A stretch of DNA of 64,000 nucleotides from Gloeocapsopsis dulcis (GTDB taxonomy: Bacteria; Cyanobacteriota; Cyanobacteriia; Cyanobacteriales; Chroococcidiopsidaceae): NCBI RefSeq assembly GCF_032163395.1, contig NZ_CP119968.1:5110001-5174000 (forward strand). The letters are read 5' to 3'. Below are positions 17,193 to 25,927 of this stretch, piece after piece. Within the stretch, counting starts at the first letter, position 1. Every line of letters begins with the position of its first letter. The notes under the pieces are model-generated. The model searched no databases. It worked only from the letters and a program-made list of their open reading frames with translations, and was not told the DNA's origin. A program made the translations under genes and the position numbers.

Positions 17193-18911
17193 GTGTCGGA
17201 AATTAGAATTGAAGCTGAAAATATGACCCTGACAGGCTTTCGCCAAGAAACGAATAGTGCTGCTTCAGGTCAAAACATCATTAGTTTAGTTAATGGTGGT
17301 GTAGCAGAAATGGGTTTTGCCTCGTTCAATTTTATAGGTGCTCCCGGCTTATACCAAGTAGTCGTAGGTTACTTTGATGAAAATGATGGTGTTAGCCAAT
17401 TTGAGGTTCGTCAAAAGGGCGCGATCGTAGATGCTTGGAGTGCTAACCAAAATCTCGGAAGTGGTTTAGCTAATAGGCAAACTAGAACACTGCGTACGAT
17501 TGCTACACAGTTAGCCATTAGTCAAGGCGATACATTTCAACTCAAAGCTATAGAAGATGCAGGAGAACCTGCCAGGATAGACTTCATGGAGTTTGTTCCT
17601 GTTACACCACCTGCTACATCAACAGTCATTAATGGTACAAGCGGGAATGACCGACTAGTAGGTGACTGGAGAAATAATACGCTCAACGGTTTTGCTGGTA
17701 ATGATATTCTTGAAGGTCGAGGAGGTAATAATACACTTAACGGTGGTAGTGGGATAGATACTGCTGACTACACCTACGCACCTAACGGTATCATTGCTAA
17801 TCTCAGAACTAGAACTGTGCTCAAACCTGTGTTTGGCACAACAACACCAAGAATCATGCCTTTGGGTGACTCGATTACAGCAGGACTACACAATGTCGAG
17901 CCAACTCCAGGTACGTATCGAATTCAGCTATGGAAAAATCTGCTTGCTGATAACTTAAGTGTAGATTTTGTCGGTTCGCAGTTTAATGGACCACCTAGTT
18001 TAGCAGATAAAAACCACGAAGGACGTGGTGGCTGGACAATCGATCAAATCGCTGGCTTAGTTGATCGGGGAATCATCAAGACTTATCAGCCACAGATAAT
18101 TTTATTGATGATTGGGACTAATGATGTACTCCGTGGTAATTCGCTGAACACGATAACTAGCGATTTGAGCAATCTGATTGATCGCATCAGTACAGATTCG
18201 AGTAACACGCGTATTTTTGTTTCTTCGATTGCGCCAATTGATCCTGCTTATAGGGGAACAACGAGAGCTAATGTAGCAAAAAGTTTCAATGCGTTGCTTC
18301 CTGATTTTGTCAGAGACAAAGTTGCACAAGGTAAACAAGTTACTTATGTCAATGCTGGAGGTAGTCTTAACCTCAATGACTTAGTACCAGACGGTATTCA
18401 TCCCAATGTTGCCGGATACAACAAGATAGGAGATGCATGGCACGACACACTTGTCAAGCATGACACATTGACAGGTATCGAAAATGTTATTGGTTCTAAC
18501 TTTGCCGATAAGTTAGTGGGAGATGCTGGTCACAATACACTCAGGGGTGGTCTTGGTAGAGACACGCTAACTGGTGGCGGTGGTCCAGATAATTTCTTTT
18601 ATAAAGAACCAAGAGAAGGTGGTGATTTCATAACCGATTTTGGTGCTGACGATCGCTTAACATTTTCTGCCACAGGATTTGGTGGTGGTTTGGTTCGTAG
18701 TGTCAAACTCAGCACAACAGCAGTAGATACGGGAGTGTTTGTGAATGGGACTAATCCCACCGCTGTAGGTAGTAGTGCCAACTTCTTATACAACACCAAC
18801 ACAGGCGTACTGCAATTTGATGCTGATGGAGTTGGACCAGGTTCGGCAACAACAATTGCAACCTTAGCTGGTGCGCCATCGTTGAGTGCTACTCAATTCT
18901 ATATTTCTTGA
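17193..18911 (+). CDS. RTX-type secreted SGNH/GDSL esterase
   Basis: The 572-residue protein has no signal peptide but carries calcium-binding RTX-like repeats, as in type I secreted proteins. The order is an N-terminal carbohydrate-binding-like domain (about 1-140, RIEAENMTLTGF), RTX repeats (about 148-192, GNDRLVG, GNDILEG) and an SGNH hydrolase (about 218-425). A second RTX block (about 430-470, ADKLVGD, RDTLTGG) and a serralysin-like tail follow. The catalytic Ser is S227 in GDSITAG; GTND is at 308-311 and the D400/H403 pair is in DGIHPN. It probably removes acetyl or other acyl groups from exported polysaccharide. GTG 17193 is the start. The SGNH part resembles that at 56063. Confidence 0.85.
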   Translation: MSEIRIEAENMTLTGFRQETNSAASGQNIISLVNGGVAEMGFASFNFIGAPGLYQVVVGYFDENDGVSQFEVRQKGAIVDAWSANQNLGSGLANRQTRTLRTIATQLAISQGDTFQLKAIEDAGEPARIDFMEFVPVTPPATSTVINGTSGNDRLVGDWRNNTLNGFAGNDILEGRGGNNTLNGGSGIDTADYTYAPNGIIANLRTRTVLKPVFGTTTPRIMPLGDSITAGLHNVEPTPGTYRIQLWKNLLADNLSVDFVGSQFNGPPSLADKNHEGRGGWTIDQIAGLVDRGIIKTYQPQIILLMIGTNDVLRGNSLNTITSDLSNLIDRISTDSSNTRIFVSSIAPIDPAYRGTTRANVAKSFNALLPDFVRDKVAQGKQVTYVNAGGSLNLNDLVPDGIHPNVAGYNKIGDAWHDTLVKHDTLTGIENVIGSNFADKLVGDAGHNTLRGGLGRDTLTGGGGPDNFFYKEPREGGDFITDFGADDRLTFSATGFGGGLVRSVKLSTTAVDTGVFVNGTNPTAVGSSANFLYNTNTGVLQFDADGVGPGSATTIATLAGAPSLSATQFYIS

Positions 18912-18933
18912 TAATTTTTGAAGGAGCTTAAGA

Positions 18934-20244
18934 GTGATCATAGTAGACAACGCACTACAAGCAAGAGCCGAAGCAGGAAACCCAATAAGAGTAGGGATGA
19001 TTGGTTCCGGATTCATGGGACGCGGGATTGCCAATCAAATCATCAACTCCGTGCCAGGGATGGAACTCGTGGCAATCGCCAATCGCAACGTCACTAAAGC
19101 ACAACTTGCCTACAACGAAGCCGGAATTGAAAACGTCCAAACCGTCCACAGCACAACACAACTTGAAGAGGCAATTTGCCACAATAACTACGCCATCACC
19201 GACGACGCCTTGTTGTTATGTCAAGCCGAAGGCATCGATGCACTGATTGAAGTTACTGGTGCGATTGAATTTGGTGCGCGCGTCGTCATGGAAGCGATCG
19301 CGCACCATAAACACGTGATTTTGATGAACGCCGAACTCGATGGCACAATTGGACCAATCCTCAAGGTCTATGCAGACCACGCCGGAGTGATCTTAAGTGC
19401 GTGCGATGGCGACCAACCAGGTGTCGAGATGAACTTGTATCGCTTCGTCCAAAGCATCGGGTTAAAACCACTGTTGTGTGGCAACATCAAAGGATTGCAA
19501 GACCCCTACCGCAACCCGACAACGCAAGCTGGTTTTGCCAAACGCTGGGGACAAAACCCGACGATGGTGACAAGTTTTGCGGATGGTACGAAAATCTCGT
19601 TTGAACAAGCAATTGTTGCGAATGCAACAGGGATGAAGGTGGCACAGCGGGGAATGCTGGGCTATGACTTCACGGGTCATGTCGATGAGATGACTTCGAT
19701 ATATGATGTGGACCAACTCAAAGAATTAGGTGGGATTGTTGATTATGTTGTTGGTGCTAAACCTGGTCCTGGGGTGTTTGTGTTTGCGACGCATGATGAC
19801 CCCAAACAACGCCATTATCTCAACTTGTACAAACTAGGCGAGGGTCCACTCTATAGCTTCTATACGCCGTATCATTTGTGTCATTTTGAAGTGCCACTGT
19901 CGGTGGCGCGGGCGGTGTTGTTTGGCGATCGCGTTTTGTCTCCGATTGCGGGTCCTGTCGTTGAGGTGGTGACTACTGCTAAGATTGACCTCAAAGCGGG
20001 TGAGACGCTGGATGGGATTGGCGAGTATATGACGTATGGTCAGTGTGAGAATGCGCCGATTGTCCAGGCACAACGACTGTTGCCTATGGGCTTGGCGGAA
20101 GGTTGTCGCTTGAAGCGTGATTTACCGAAAGATGCTGTGCTCACTTATGATGATGTTGAATTGCCTCAGAATCGTCTTTGCGATCAATTACGACGCGAAC
20201 AAGATGCACACTTTGCTTCTCGTGTTCCTCTTGCTGTTGGTTAG
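18934..20244 (+). CDS. DRL-like NAD(P)-dependent oxidoreductase with SAF domain
   Basis: The 436-residue protein has an N-terminal Rossmann fold (VGMIGSGFMGRGIANQI), a central catalytic region and a C-terminal SAF-type region (about 330-400, VVTTAKIDLKAGETLDGIGEYMTYG). This layout is that of DRL-type enzymes, related to homoserine dehydrogenase. In Brucella, DRL makes 2-C-methylerythritol 4-phosphate, but many members have unknown roles. GTG 18934 has AAGGAG about nine bases upstream. It follows the RTX esterase by 22 bp. In this setting a role in making an unusual sugar is likely, but the substrate is not known. Confidence 0.78.
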   Translation: MIIVDNALQARAEAGNPIRVGMIGSGFMGRGIANQIINSVPGMELVAIANRNVTKAQLAYNEAGIENVQTVHSTTQLEEAICHNNYAITDDALLLCQAEGIDALIEVTGAIEFGARVVMEAIAHHKHVILMNAELDGTIGPILKVYADHAGVILSACDGDQPGVEMNLYRFVQSIGLKPLLCGNIKGLQDPYRNPTTQAGFAKRWGQNPTMVTSFADGTKISFEQAIVANATGMKVAQRGMLGYDFTGHVDEMTSIYDVDQLKELGGIVDYVVGAKPGPGVFVFATHDDPKQRHYLNLYKLGEGPLYSFYTPYHLCHFEVPLSVARAVLFGDRVLSPIAGPVVEVVTTAKIDLKAGETLDGIGEYMTYGQCENAPIVQAQRLLPMGLAEGCRLKRDLPKDAVLTYDDVELPQNRLCDQLRREQDAHFASRVPLAVG

Positions 20245-20286
20245 TTAATTACTGAGAACAAATTTCTACACCCTATCCAGTCGAGC

Positions 20287-20318
20287 TTAAGAACATTGCA
20301 CCCTAACAATGTTCTTAA
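20287..20318 (+). terminator. Hairpin after DRL-like gene
   Basis: TTAAGAACATTG at 20287-20298 pairs perfectly with CAATGTTCTTAA at 20307-20318 (12-bp stem, 8-base loop). No long T tract follows. It lies 42 bases after the stop codon and may end the sugar-nucleotide transcript. The rest of the 344-bp gap (20245-20588) holds a GTAGGCA-type repeat at 20394-20424 and no gene. Confidence 0.5.
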
Positions 20319-20393
20319 CTCTGACATTCCATGTTGGAAGGTTTGAATAATCTTCTAGTAAAAGTAGATTTTGAGCAAGTGTAAGAACGGATG

Positions 20394-20424
20394 TAGGTAC
20401 GGGCAGGCAAAATGCCTACTTCAT
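20394..20424. repeat. Dispersed GTAGGCA-type repeat, copy 2
   Basis: TGTAGGTACGGGCAGGCAAA followed by ATGCCTACTT repeats the core found at 5530-5566 (GGGCAGGCAA.ATGCCTAC). Confidence 0.5.
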
Positions 20425-20588
20425 ACCTCATACTTTGTTTGGTTAACTTACCTTTCTACATTTAGTTTTGAAGGCAAACCACATTAAAGGACTTGTACAA
20501 AATGTTTAATCTCTACAAAACTAGAAGATTTTTTGCCTTCTTAGTTACCCTTTTTCGCAACTTACCCTTACTTTTGTAGAGCCAGACA

Positions 20589-21437
20589 ATGAGAACCCTG
20601 TTATCCAAAGTGCAAGCTAGCAACGTTATTGCTGAACCATTTCCTCACATTGTTATTAAAGATGCTCTAGATGAAGAGCTATGCGCCAAGCTAATGGCAG
20701 AATATCCATCAATTGATACCTTAAAACAGAGTAGAGATAATCAACTAACAACAACTTCTAGTAATGTCAGGTTTCATTATATAGCAGAAGATATTTTCAA
20801 CGATGATCAAATAAGTTCTACGTGGAAAGAGTTTATTCAACTTCACTCATCAAATCTATTTTTTCAGCAGTTTATTGAGCTGTTTAAAGATCATATTCTC
20901 CAGTTGTATCCTAATTTTGAGCAAGACTACGGTTCTCTTGAATCGCTTACTTCTGGAGTTAGAAAAATTGATACGTTTGAAAACTCAGACGTGCTATTGG
21001 ATGCACTTATTTGTGTAAATACCCCTGTAACTACTCGTCCAACTTCAGTAAGAGCTGCGCATATTGATTTCTCCGATAAGCTATTTGCCGGTTTATTTTA
21101 TCTACGCGATCCAAAAGATAATTCTACAGGAGGAGACTTAGAACTTTATAAATTCAAAAATGGTAAACCTCAGGGATTTAGAAGCAATGCTCTACCAGAT
21201 TATGCTGTTGAATTTTGCAAAAAAATTAAGTACGAGCGTAATGTATTTGTGCTGTTCTTAAACTCAGTTTATGCAGTCCATGGGGTTACAACACGTTCAA
21301 TAACAGATTATCCAAGATATTTTGTGAACTTGGTTGGAGAAGTGAAAAAACCTTTGTTTGATAACTCAAAATACCAAGAGGCTAATCACATTAAGTACTG
21401 GAGAAAAGTTAAACAGCTTATTAGTACAGCTAAGTAA
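20589..21437 (+). CDS. 2-oxoglutarate/Fe(II) oxygenase-like protein
   Basis: The 282-residue protein resembles 2OG-Fe(II) dioxygenases of the prolyl-hydroxylase-like type. AAHIDFSDKLFAGLFYLR supplies the HXD iron ligands (near residues 158-160), and GGDLELYKF follows. AVHGVTTR near residue 235 supplies the distal His, and YPRYFVNL the Arg-containing strand that holds 2-oxoglutarate. These enzymes hydroxylate or oxidise substrates in the cytoplasm. Within a polysaccharide locus the substrate could be a sugar or an amino acid side group. The gene is AT-rich, unlike the preceding block. Confidence 0.72.
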   Translation: MRTLLSKVQASNVIAEPFPHIVIKDALDEELCAKLMAEYPSIDTLKQSRDNQLTTTSSNVRFHYIAEDIFNDDQISSTWKEFIQLHSSNLFFQQFIELFKDHILQLYPNFEQDYGSLESLTSGVRKIDTFENSDVLLDALICVNTPVTTRPTSVRAAHIDFSDKLFAGLFYLRDPKDNSTGGDLELYKFKNGKPQGFRSNALPDYAVEFCKKIKYERNVFVLFLNSVYAVHGVTTRSITDYPRYFVNLVGEVKKPLFDNSKYQEANHIKYWRKVKQLISTAK

Positions 21438-21500
21438 TTTAGTCCACAGCAAATTTTGTCATTAAAAATAACAGTTAGCTTGCGAGCAGGGAGCAACAAT

Positions 21501-22493
21501 ATGCAATGTATTGACAATAAAACTTATGTTTTACAAGTTGTAGAACTGCTCAAATTAGAAGCAGAGGCAATTACTAAAGCAGCAAATCGCTTGCAATCGG
21601 AGCAAGTTGAGAAAGCGGTTGAGATATTAGCAAATTGTCGGGGCAAAGTTGTATTAGCTGGTGTTGGTAAGTCAGGAATTGTTGCACGTAAAATTGCTGC
21701 GACTTTGACAAGTACTGGAACGCTGGCTGTCTATTTACATCCCGCTGATGCGCTACATGGCGATCTGGGAATTGTCACATCAGATGATGTTGCCATGGTT
21801 TTAAGTAACAGCGGCGAAACTGATGAACTTGTCGTCATGTTACCGCACCTCAAAGCTCGACAAGTGCCAATTATTGCTTTAGTAGGCAATCTGCGCTCTA
21901 CCTTAGCTCGTAATGCTGACGTTGTGATGGATGCTGCGGTGGACAAAGAAGCTTGTCCCTTTAACCTTGCACCAACGACAAGTACAACTGTTGCCTTGTC
22001 TATCGGAGATGCGCTGGCAATGACTCTGATGCAAGTCAAAGGGTTAACGCCCGAAGGCTTTGCAATCAATCACCCAGCAGGACGCTTGGGTAAGCGCCTG
22101 ACATTGCGAGTGCGAGACTTAATGCACAGTGGGGTAGAAAATCCCACTGTGTCGCCTCAAGCTTCTTGGATTGAGGTTTTAACGACAATTAGTAAAGGTG
22201 GTTTGGGTGCAGTTAATGTCGTTGACGATCTAGGTCACTTACTAGGGATTATTACAGATGGAGACTTGCGGCGCTTGCTGCAAAAAGCCCAACACCAAGA
22301 GTTAGAGTCCTTTAATGCGATCGCCATCATGACTGCGAATCCGGTTGTAGTTTCTCCAGAATTACTTGCCTTTCATGCTCTGGAATTGATGGAAAATCGA
22401 CCATCACAAATTTCTATCCTACCTGTTGTAGATGGGCAACAGCATTGTATCGGTCTAATTCGACTGCACGATATTGTGCGGTGCGGAATTTAG
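21501..22493 (+). CDS. kdsD: Arabinose-5-phosphate isomerase (Kdo pathway)
   Basis: I start at ATG 21501, preceded by GGGAG, giving 330 residues; a TTG 45 bases upstream in frame is less likely. An SIS sugar isomerase domain (GVGKSGIVARKIAATLTSTG, HPADALHGDLG, SNSGETDE) is followed by two CBS domains, as in KdsD/GutQ. The enzyme converts ribulose-5-phosphate to arabinose-5-phosphate, the first step towards Kdo. The other three CMP-Kdo genes are in the same window at 23870, 33307 and 34149. Confidence 0.93.
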   Translation: MQCIDNKTYVLQVVELLKLEAEAITKAANRLQSEQVEKAVEILANCRGKVVLAGVGKSGIVARKIAATLTSTGTLAVYLHPADALHGDLGIVTSDDVAMVLSNSGETDELVVMLPHLKARQVPIIALVGNLRSTLARNADVVMDAAVDKEACPFNLAPTTSTTVALSIGDALAMTLMQVKGLTPEGFAINHPAGRLGKRLTLRVRDLMHSGVENPTVSPQASWIEVLTTISKGGLGAVNVVDDLGHLLGIITDGDLRRLLQKAQHQELESFNAIAIMTANPVVVSPELLAFHALELMENRPSQISILPVVDGQQHCIGLIRLHDIVRCGI

Positions 22494-22502
22494 TAGACGT
22501 CT

Positions 22503-22651
22503 TGCATGAATCACTGTGCCGTGGCGAATGAATTCGCGGCTACACAGACAAAGTGTACCTTCGTACACTATAAGGCTAATTGTTTGGGTGAGTCCACGCA
22601 GGTGTACTTCGTTTGTATAGTCGCGGTTTCTAACCGCCAGACATTCATGCA
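22503..22651. repeat. MITE-like palindromic repeat, copy 1
   Basis: This 149-bp element is bounded by TGCATGAAT (22503-22511) and its inverse ATTCATGCA (22643-22651). Inside, a left arm with the palindrome GCGAATGAATTCGC and GTGTAC-CTTC-GTACAC is answered by a right arm of roughly inverse sequence. Copies or half copies lie at 23722, 30428, 31686, 47318 and 60866. The following gene's AGGAGG ribosome site abuts the right end. Confidence 0.6.
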
Positions 22652-22662
22652 GGAGGTCTAGT

Positions 22663-23724
22663 GTGTATCACAAATCACAATCACAAAAAGCACAAAAAAC
22701 TATGCGACGTCCTCTAATAAGCACTTTGCTGGTAGTGGGCAGTAGTCTGCTGTTCGTGCTACCACCATCTGTCACCTACGCACAATCTCCAAGGGTTTCT
22801 CCAGAAGCCGCAACGAATCTCAAAGCATCAAGAGAAACTCGTGTTGGAATTGCTGGCGATAAGTTTACTATTAACGGTCAGCCAACTTTTCTCCTAGGCG
22901 TGAGTTACTTTGATGCGGTTCACTGGCGTGAATCCGATTTAGATCGATTAGCAGAATATAACTTCAACCTCATCCGCGTTTTCTTAGATTGGCAAAATCG
23001 CGGCTTTTTTGATGAAGAAGGCAATTTGACAAAATCAGAAGAACTCTTAGCGCTGGTTCGTGCTGCTAACGATAGAGGTATTGTTGTTGATGTCACAATT
23101 ACAGGGTATAGCGAAATTCCACGCGATAAGGCAGTTCAAGCTGCTGTGAGAACATTGCGCAATGAACCAAATGTAATTTTCGACTTGCAAAATGAACACA
23201 ATCTTGGCGGAGAAGCTGCACTTTCGCATTCGGATATTCGCCAACTTTACTTCATTGCTAAAGCCGAGAACGCACGCGCTATCATTTTTACTTCTAACTA
23301 TGCTGCGTGGATGCGAGGGAATACGCTTAATCCTGAAAGATTGACGCAAGAGGTCAAAACTGGTATTGATGTAGTCGCGCCGCACTTTACGCGCAATTCG
23401 AGATGGTATAGCGACACCGGTACTCGTGTTGCCCAAACCAAGGAATACCTACGTAGCATCAATCGCAATCGTCCTGTCTATGTACAAGAGGATCATCGTA
23501 ACGGTTGGCGAGGTGGCGAATTTACCAAAGAGCAGTTTCTCCAAGCTGCACAGGAAGCAAAAACTAATGGTGCTGCTGGCTGGGTATTTCATACCGCTGC
23601 AGGATTTTCTTTAATTGATCGGGAATTTTTTGCCGAGTTAGATGCAACCGAACGCCAGGTTATCAAGGAACTAGGTTCTGCAATTTTCTCTAACTCAACT
23701 GCGTATAAGACGCCTGGCGACTGA
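22663..23724 (+). CDS. Secreted GH5-like glycoside hydrolase
   Basis: GTG 22663 is chosen because AGGAGG lies 6-11 bases upstream; an in-frame ATG at 22702 lacks such a site. A signal peptide (basic MRRP, then ISTLLVVGSSLLFVLPPSV, ending TYAQS) follows. The mature part has a clan A TIM-barrel pattern: NFNLIRVFLDWQN, an acid/base Glu E178 in DLQNEHN and a likely nucleophile E276 in VYVQEDHRNG. The spacing of about 98 residues fits GH5-type retaining enzymes. It probably cleaves beta-linked chains outside the cytoplasm, trimming or releasing the polymer. It sits between kdsD and kdsB. Confidence 0.76.
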   Translation: MYHKSQSQKAQKTMRRPLISTLLVVGSSLLFVLPPSVTYAQSPRVSPEAATNLKASRETRVGIAGDKFTINGQPTFLLGVSYFDAVHWRESDLDRLAEYNFNLIRVFLDWQNRGFFDEEGNLTKSEELLALVRAANDRGIVVDVTITGYSEIPRDKAVQAAVRTLRNEPNVIFDLQNEHNLGGEAALSHSDIRQLYFIAKAENARAIIFTSNYAAWMRGNTLNPERLTQEVKTGIDVVAPHFTRNSRWYSDTGTRVAQTKEYLRSINRNRPVYVQEDHRNGWRGGEFTKEQFLQAAQEAKTNGAAGWVFHTAAGFSLIDREFFAELDATERQVIKELGSAIFSNSTAYKTPGD

Positions 23725-23766
23725 AGTCGCGGCTGGACAAACAAAGTCTACCTTTGTGGACTAACA
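23722..23766. repeat. Half copy of the MITE-like repeat
   Basis: GACTGAAGTCGCGGCTGGAC, then AAACAAAGTCTACCTTTGTG and GACT, match the left arm of the element at 22503-22651. The match begins at the stop codon of the GH5-like gene. Confidence 0.5.
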
Positions 23767-23784
23767 AAAAAACCAGCATTGTTA

Positions 23785-23806
23785 AAAACCTGTGAAGACA
23801 GGTTTT
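23785..23806 (+). terminator. Hairpin before kdsB
   Basis: AAAACCTGT (23785-23793) pairs with ACAGGTTTT (23798-23806) around a GAAG loop. The T content after it is modest, so termination may be partial. Confidence 0.5.
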
Positions 23807-23869
23807 ATCTGTTTAGCTACGGTTTCAACCGTTAAGCTTCCTACAACACCTACTATTTTCGGAGTCATT

Positions 23870-24601
23870 ATGGAAATCTTGGCTGTCATTCCTGCACGTT
23901 ACGACTCACAACGCTTTCCTGGTAAACCGCTAGTGATGATTGAAGATCGTCCGATGGTGCAATGGGTTTATGAAGCAGCTAAGAGTTGTCCGGCTTTTAG
24001 TAAAGTTGTCGTTGCGACAGACAGCAAACTGGTAGCAGATTGCGTGCGAGAATTTGGCGGTGCAGTAGAAATGACAAGCAGCGCTCATCAAACAGGTACA
24101 GATCGCGTTGCTGAAGTTGCTCAAAGATATCCGCAGATGCAAGCGATCGCCAATGTTCAAGGGGATCAACCTTTTGTAACGGCCCAAATGCTGACGCAGT
24201 TAGTTTCTCCTTATTTAGAAGGCACACCAGATATGACGACGTTAGCTTGCCCGTTAAATCAAGAAACAGACTACTTGAACCCGAATGCGGTAAAAGTGCT
24301 ATGCGATCGCCACAATCGCGCACTTTATTTTTCGCGTTCTCCAATTCCCTACTTCCGCAATCAAGGTTCGGCTCCGGTGTTTCACCATCTGGGACTGTAT
24401 GCTTTTCGGCGTGACTTTCTGGCTGATTATGCTCAGCTTACCCCGACACCATTAGAACAGTGTGAAGGTTTAGAACAATTGCGCGTTCTCGAACACGGAT
24501 ACTCAATTATTGTTTGCCAAACTCAAAAAGCTGTATTGGAGATCAATACTCCTGGAGATTTGCTGCAAGCGAAATCCCTGGTTACCAAAAGTACAGTTTA
24601 A
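23870..24601 (+). CDS. kdsB: 3-deoxy-manno-octulosonate (Kdo) cytidylyltransferase
   Basis: I start at ATG 23870, with GGAG seven bases upstream; this gives 243 residues, the usual KdsB length, and the family's N-terminus AVIPARYDSQRFPGKPL. The frame is open 78 bases upstream without similarity. NVQGDQPFV is the metal-binding site and GLYAFRRDFL is also typical. The enzyme makes CMP-Kdo from Kdo and CTP in the cytoplasm. CMP-Kdo is the donor for Kdo transferases. Confidence 0.94.
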   Translation: MEILAVIPARYDSQRFPGKPLVMIEDRPMVQWVYEAAKSCPAFSKVVVATDSKLVADCVREFGGAVEMTSSAHQTGTDRVAEVAQRYPQMQAIANVQGDQPFVTAQMLTQLVSPYLEGTPDMTTLACPLNQETDYLNPNAVKVLCDRHNRALYFSRSPIPYFRNQGSAPVFHHLGLYAFRRDFLADYAQLTPTPLEQCEGLEQLRVLEHGYSIIVCQTQKAVLEINTPGDLLQAKSLVTKSTV

Positions 24602-24622
24602 TCATTACTTCTTACGTTTATC

Positions 24623-25369
24623 ATGGCTTCCTCAACTCAGCATGTTTGGACTCGTTTTTCCAACTCACACACAACTGACATCCAGACTATCGGCTCAAGC
24701 CTCTGGTCGCGCTTTTGGATGAAGTTTGCTTGGTTAGGCTATTTTGGGCGTTTTGCTACTCGCCTCGCGGCTTGGACTGCGCCACCATACAGACAACGCC
24801 GTCGTTTGGCTCGTTACCATCCCAAGGGCTACATCTCGCATAGTGCCAGTATTTATCATAATAATGTGCAACTGGGTACTAATATTTTCATTGGTGATCG
24901 CGTCACAATCTATCAGGACGATGGCACTGGTTCTGTAGAGGTAGGGAATCGCGTCCGCATCCATCAAGATGTTTGTATTGAGACTGGTGCTGGCGGTAGC
25001 ATCAAGATTGGAACAGATACAGGTATTCAACCTCGCTGTCAGTTCTCCGCCTATAAAGCACCAATTCGCATTGGTCACGGTGTGATGATTGCACCAAACT
25101 GTGCCTTTTATCCCTACGATCATGGCATTGCACCTAACGAACCGATCAAAAATCAGCCGTTACAAACAAAAGGGGGCATCACGATTGATGATGATGCTTG
25201 GCTAGGCTACGGAGTCATTGTTTTAGATGGGGTTCATATTGGTAAAGGAGCCGTGATTGGTGCGGGTGCTGTTGTGACTAAAGATGTTCCAGATGGTGCG
25301 ATCGCCGTTGGATCGCCTGCGCGTGTTATTAATATGCGCGGCAATCTCGTTAAAAACAATGTTGAATAA
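24623..25369 (+). CDS. Left-handed beta-helix (hexapeptide) acyltransferase
   Basis: The 248-residue protein has repeated hexapeptides (IFIGDRVTI, VEVGNRVRI, IKIGTDTGI, IGKGAVIGAGAVVTKDV) that form the beta-helix of Maa/CysE-type O-acetyltransferases. NCAFYPYDHGI carries the likely catalytic His. It is very similar over its whole length to the protein encoded at 40800-41546 (WTRFSN start, RRRLAR, GYI), so the two are paralogues. It probably acetylates a sugar in the repeat unit. It follows kdsB by 21 bp. Confidence 0.84.
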   Translation: MASSTQHVWTRFSNSHTTDIQTIGSSLWSRFWMKFAWLGYFGRFATRLAAWTAPPYRQRRRLARYHPKGYISHSASIYHNNVQLGTNIFIGDRVTIYQDDGTGSVEVGNRVRIHQDVCIETGAGGSIKIGTDTGIQPRCQFSAYKAPIRIGHGVMIAPNCAFYPYDHGIAPNEPIKNQPLQTKGGITIDDDAWLGYGVIVLDGVHIGKGAVIGAGAVVTKDVPDGAIAVGSPARVINMRGNLVKNNVE

Positions 25370-25434
25370 ACTTTAGATTACTCATCAGTAAGTGAGTGCA
25401 GCTCTGTACCATTGAACGGGCAAAACGTAAAGAG

Positions 25435-25897
25435 ATGAACAGTTTACTCACAATTGCTATCCCAACATTCAATCGCACACACTTATTAGATAAGCAGTTA
25501 GCCTGGCTAGCTAACTCTATTAGAGGCTTTGAATCTGACTGTGAAGTTATCATTTCAGATAACTGTTCGACCGATGAAACTAAAGAAGTTATTCAAAAGT
25601 GGCAACATGCTTTTGCTGCTACTCAACTTCGCATCAACCGCAATCGTGAAAATATTGGGGCAATAAAAAATATTGCTTACTGTATCAATAATGCGACTAG
25701 CAAATATGTTTGGACAATTAGCGATGACGATACAATTTATGCCAAAACTTTGGCTGACGTGCTACAAGTTTTGAGAGATAATGCAGACCTTTCTCTACTC
25801 ATATTGAATTTCTCTAACTTTAATATCAAAACAAATCAACAGCGATTTACACGTTGTTTTGATATCGAAAATGATGATGTCAATCCTAACGGAAAAG
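25435..25897 (+). pseudogene. GT2 glycosyltransferase, 5' part, interrupted by IS
   Basis: ATG 25435 (AAAGAG upstream) opens a normal GT2: LTIAIPTFNRTHLL, then ISDNCSTDET and WTISDDDT. After about 154 residues the frame runs into the left end of an IS1-type element at 25898 and stops within it. A sequence resembling the end of such an enzyme (YLDIPAVFWKLSRIGYSKKF) appears right after the second IS copy, at 30161. Joining the two gives only about 200 residues and is out of frame, so some 80-100 residues seem lost. The enzyme is very probably inactive. Confidence 0.82.
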
Positions 25898-25927
25898 GGT
25901 AGTCCTGAATCAGTAAGGATAGTAGAG

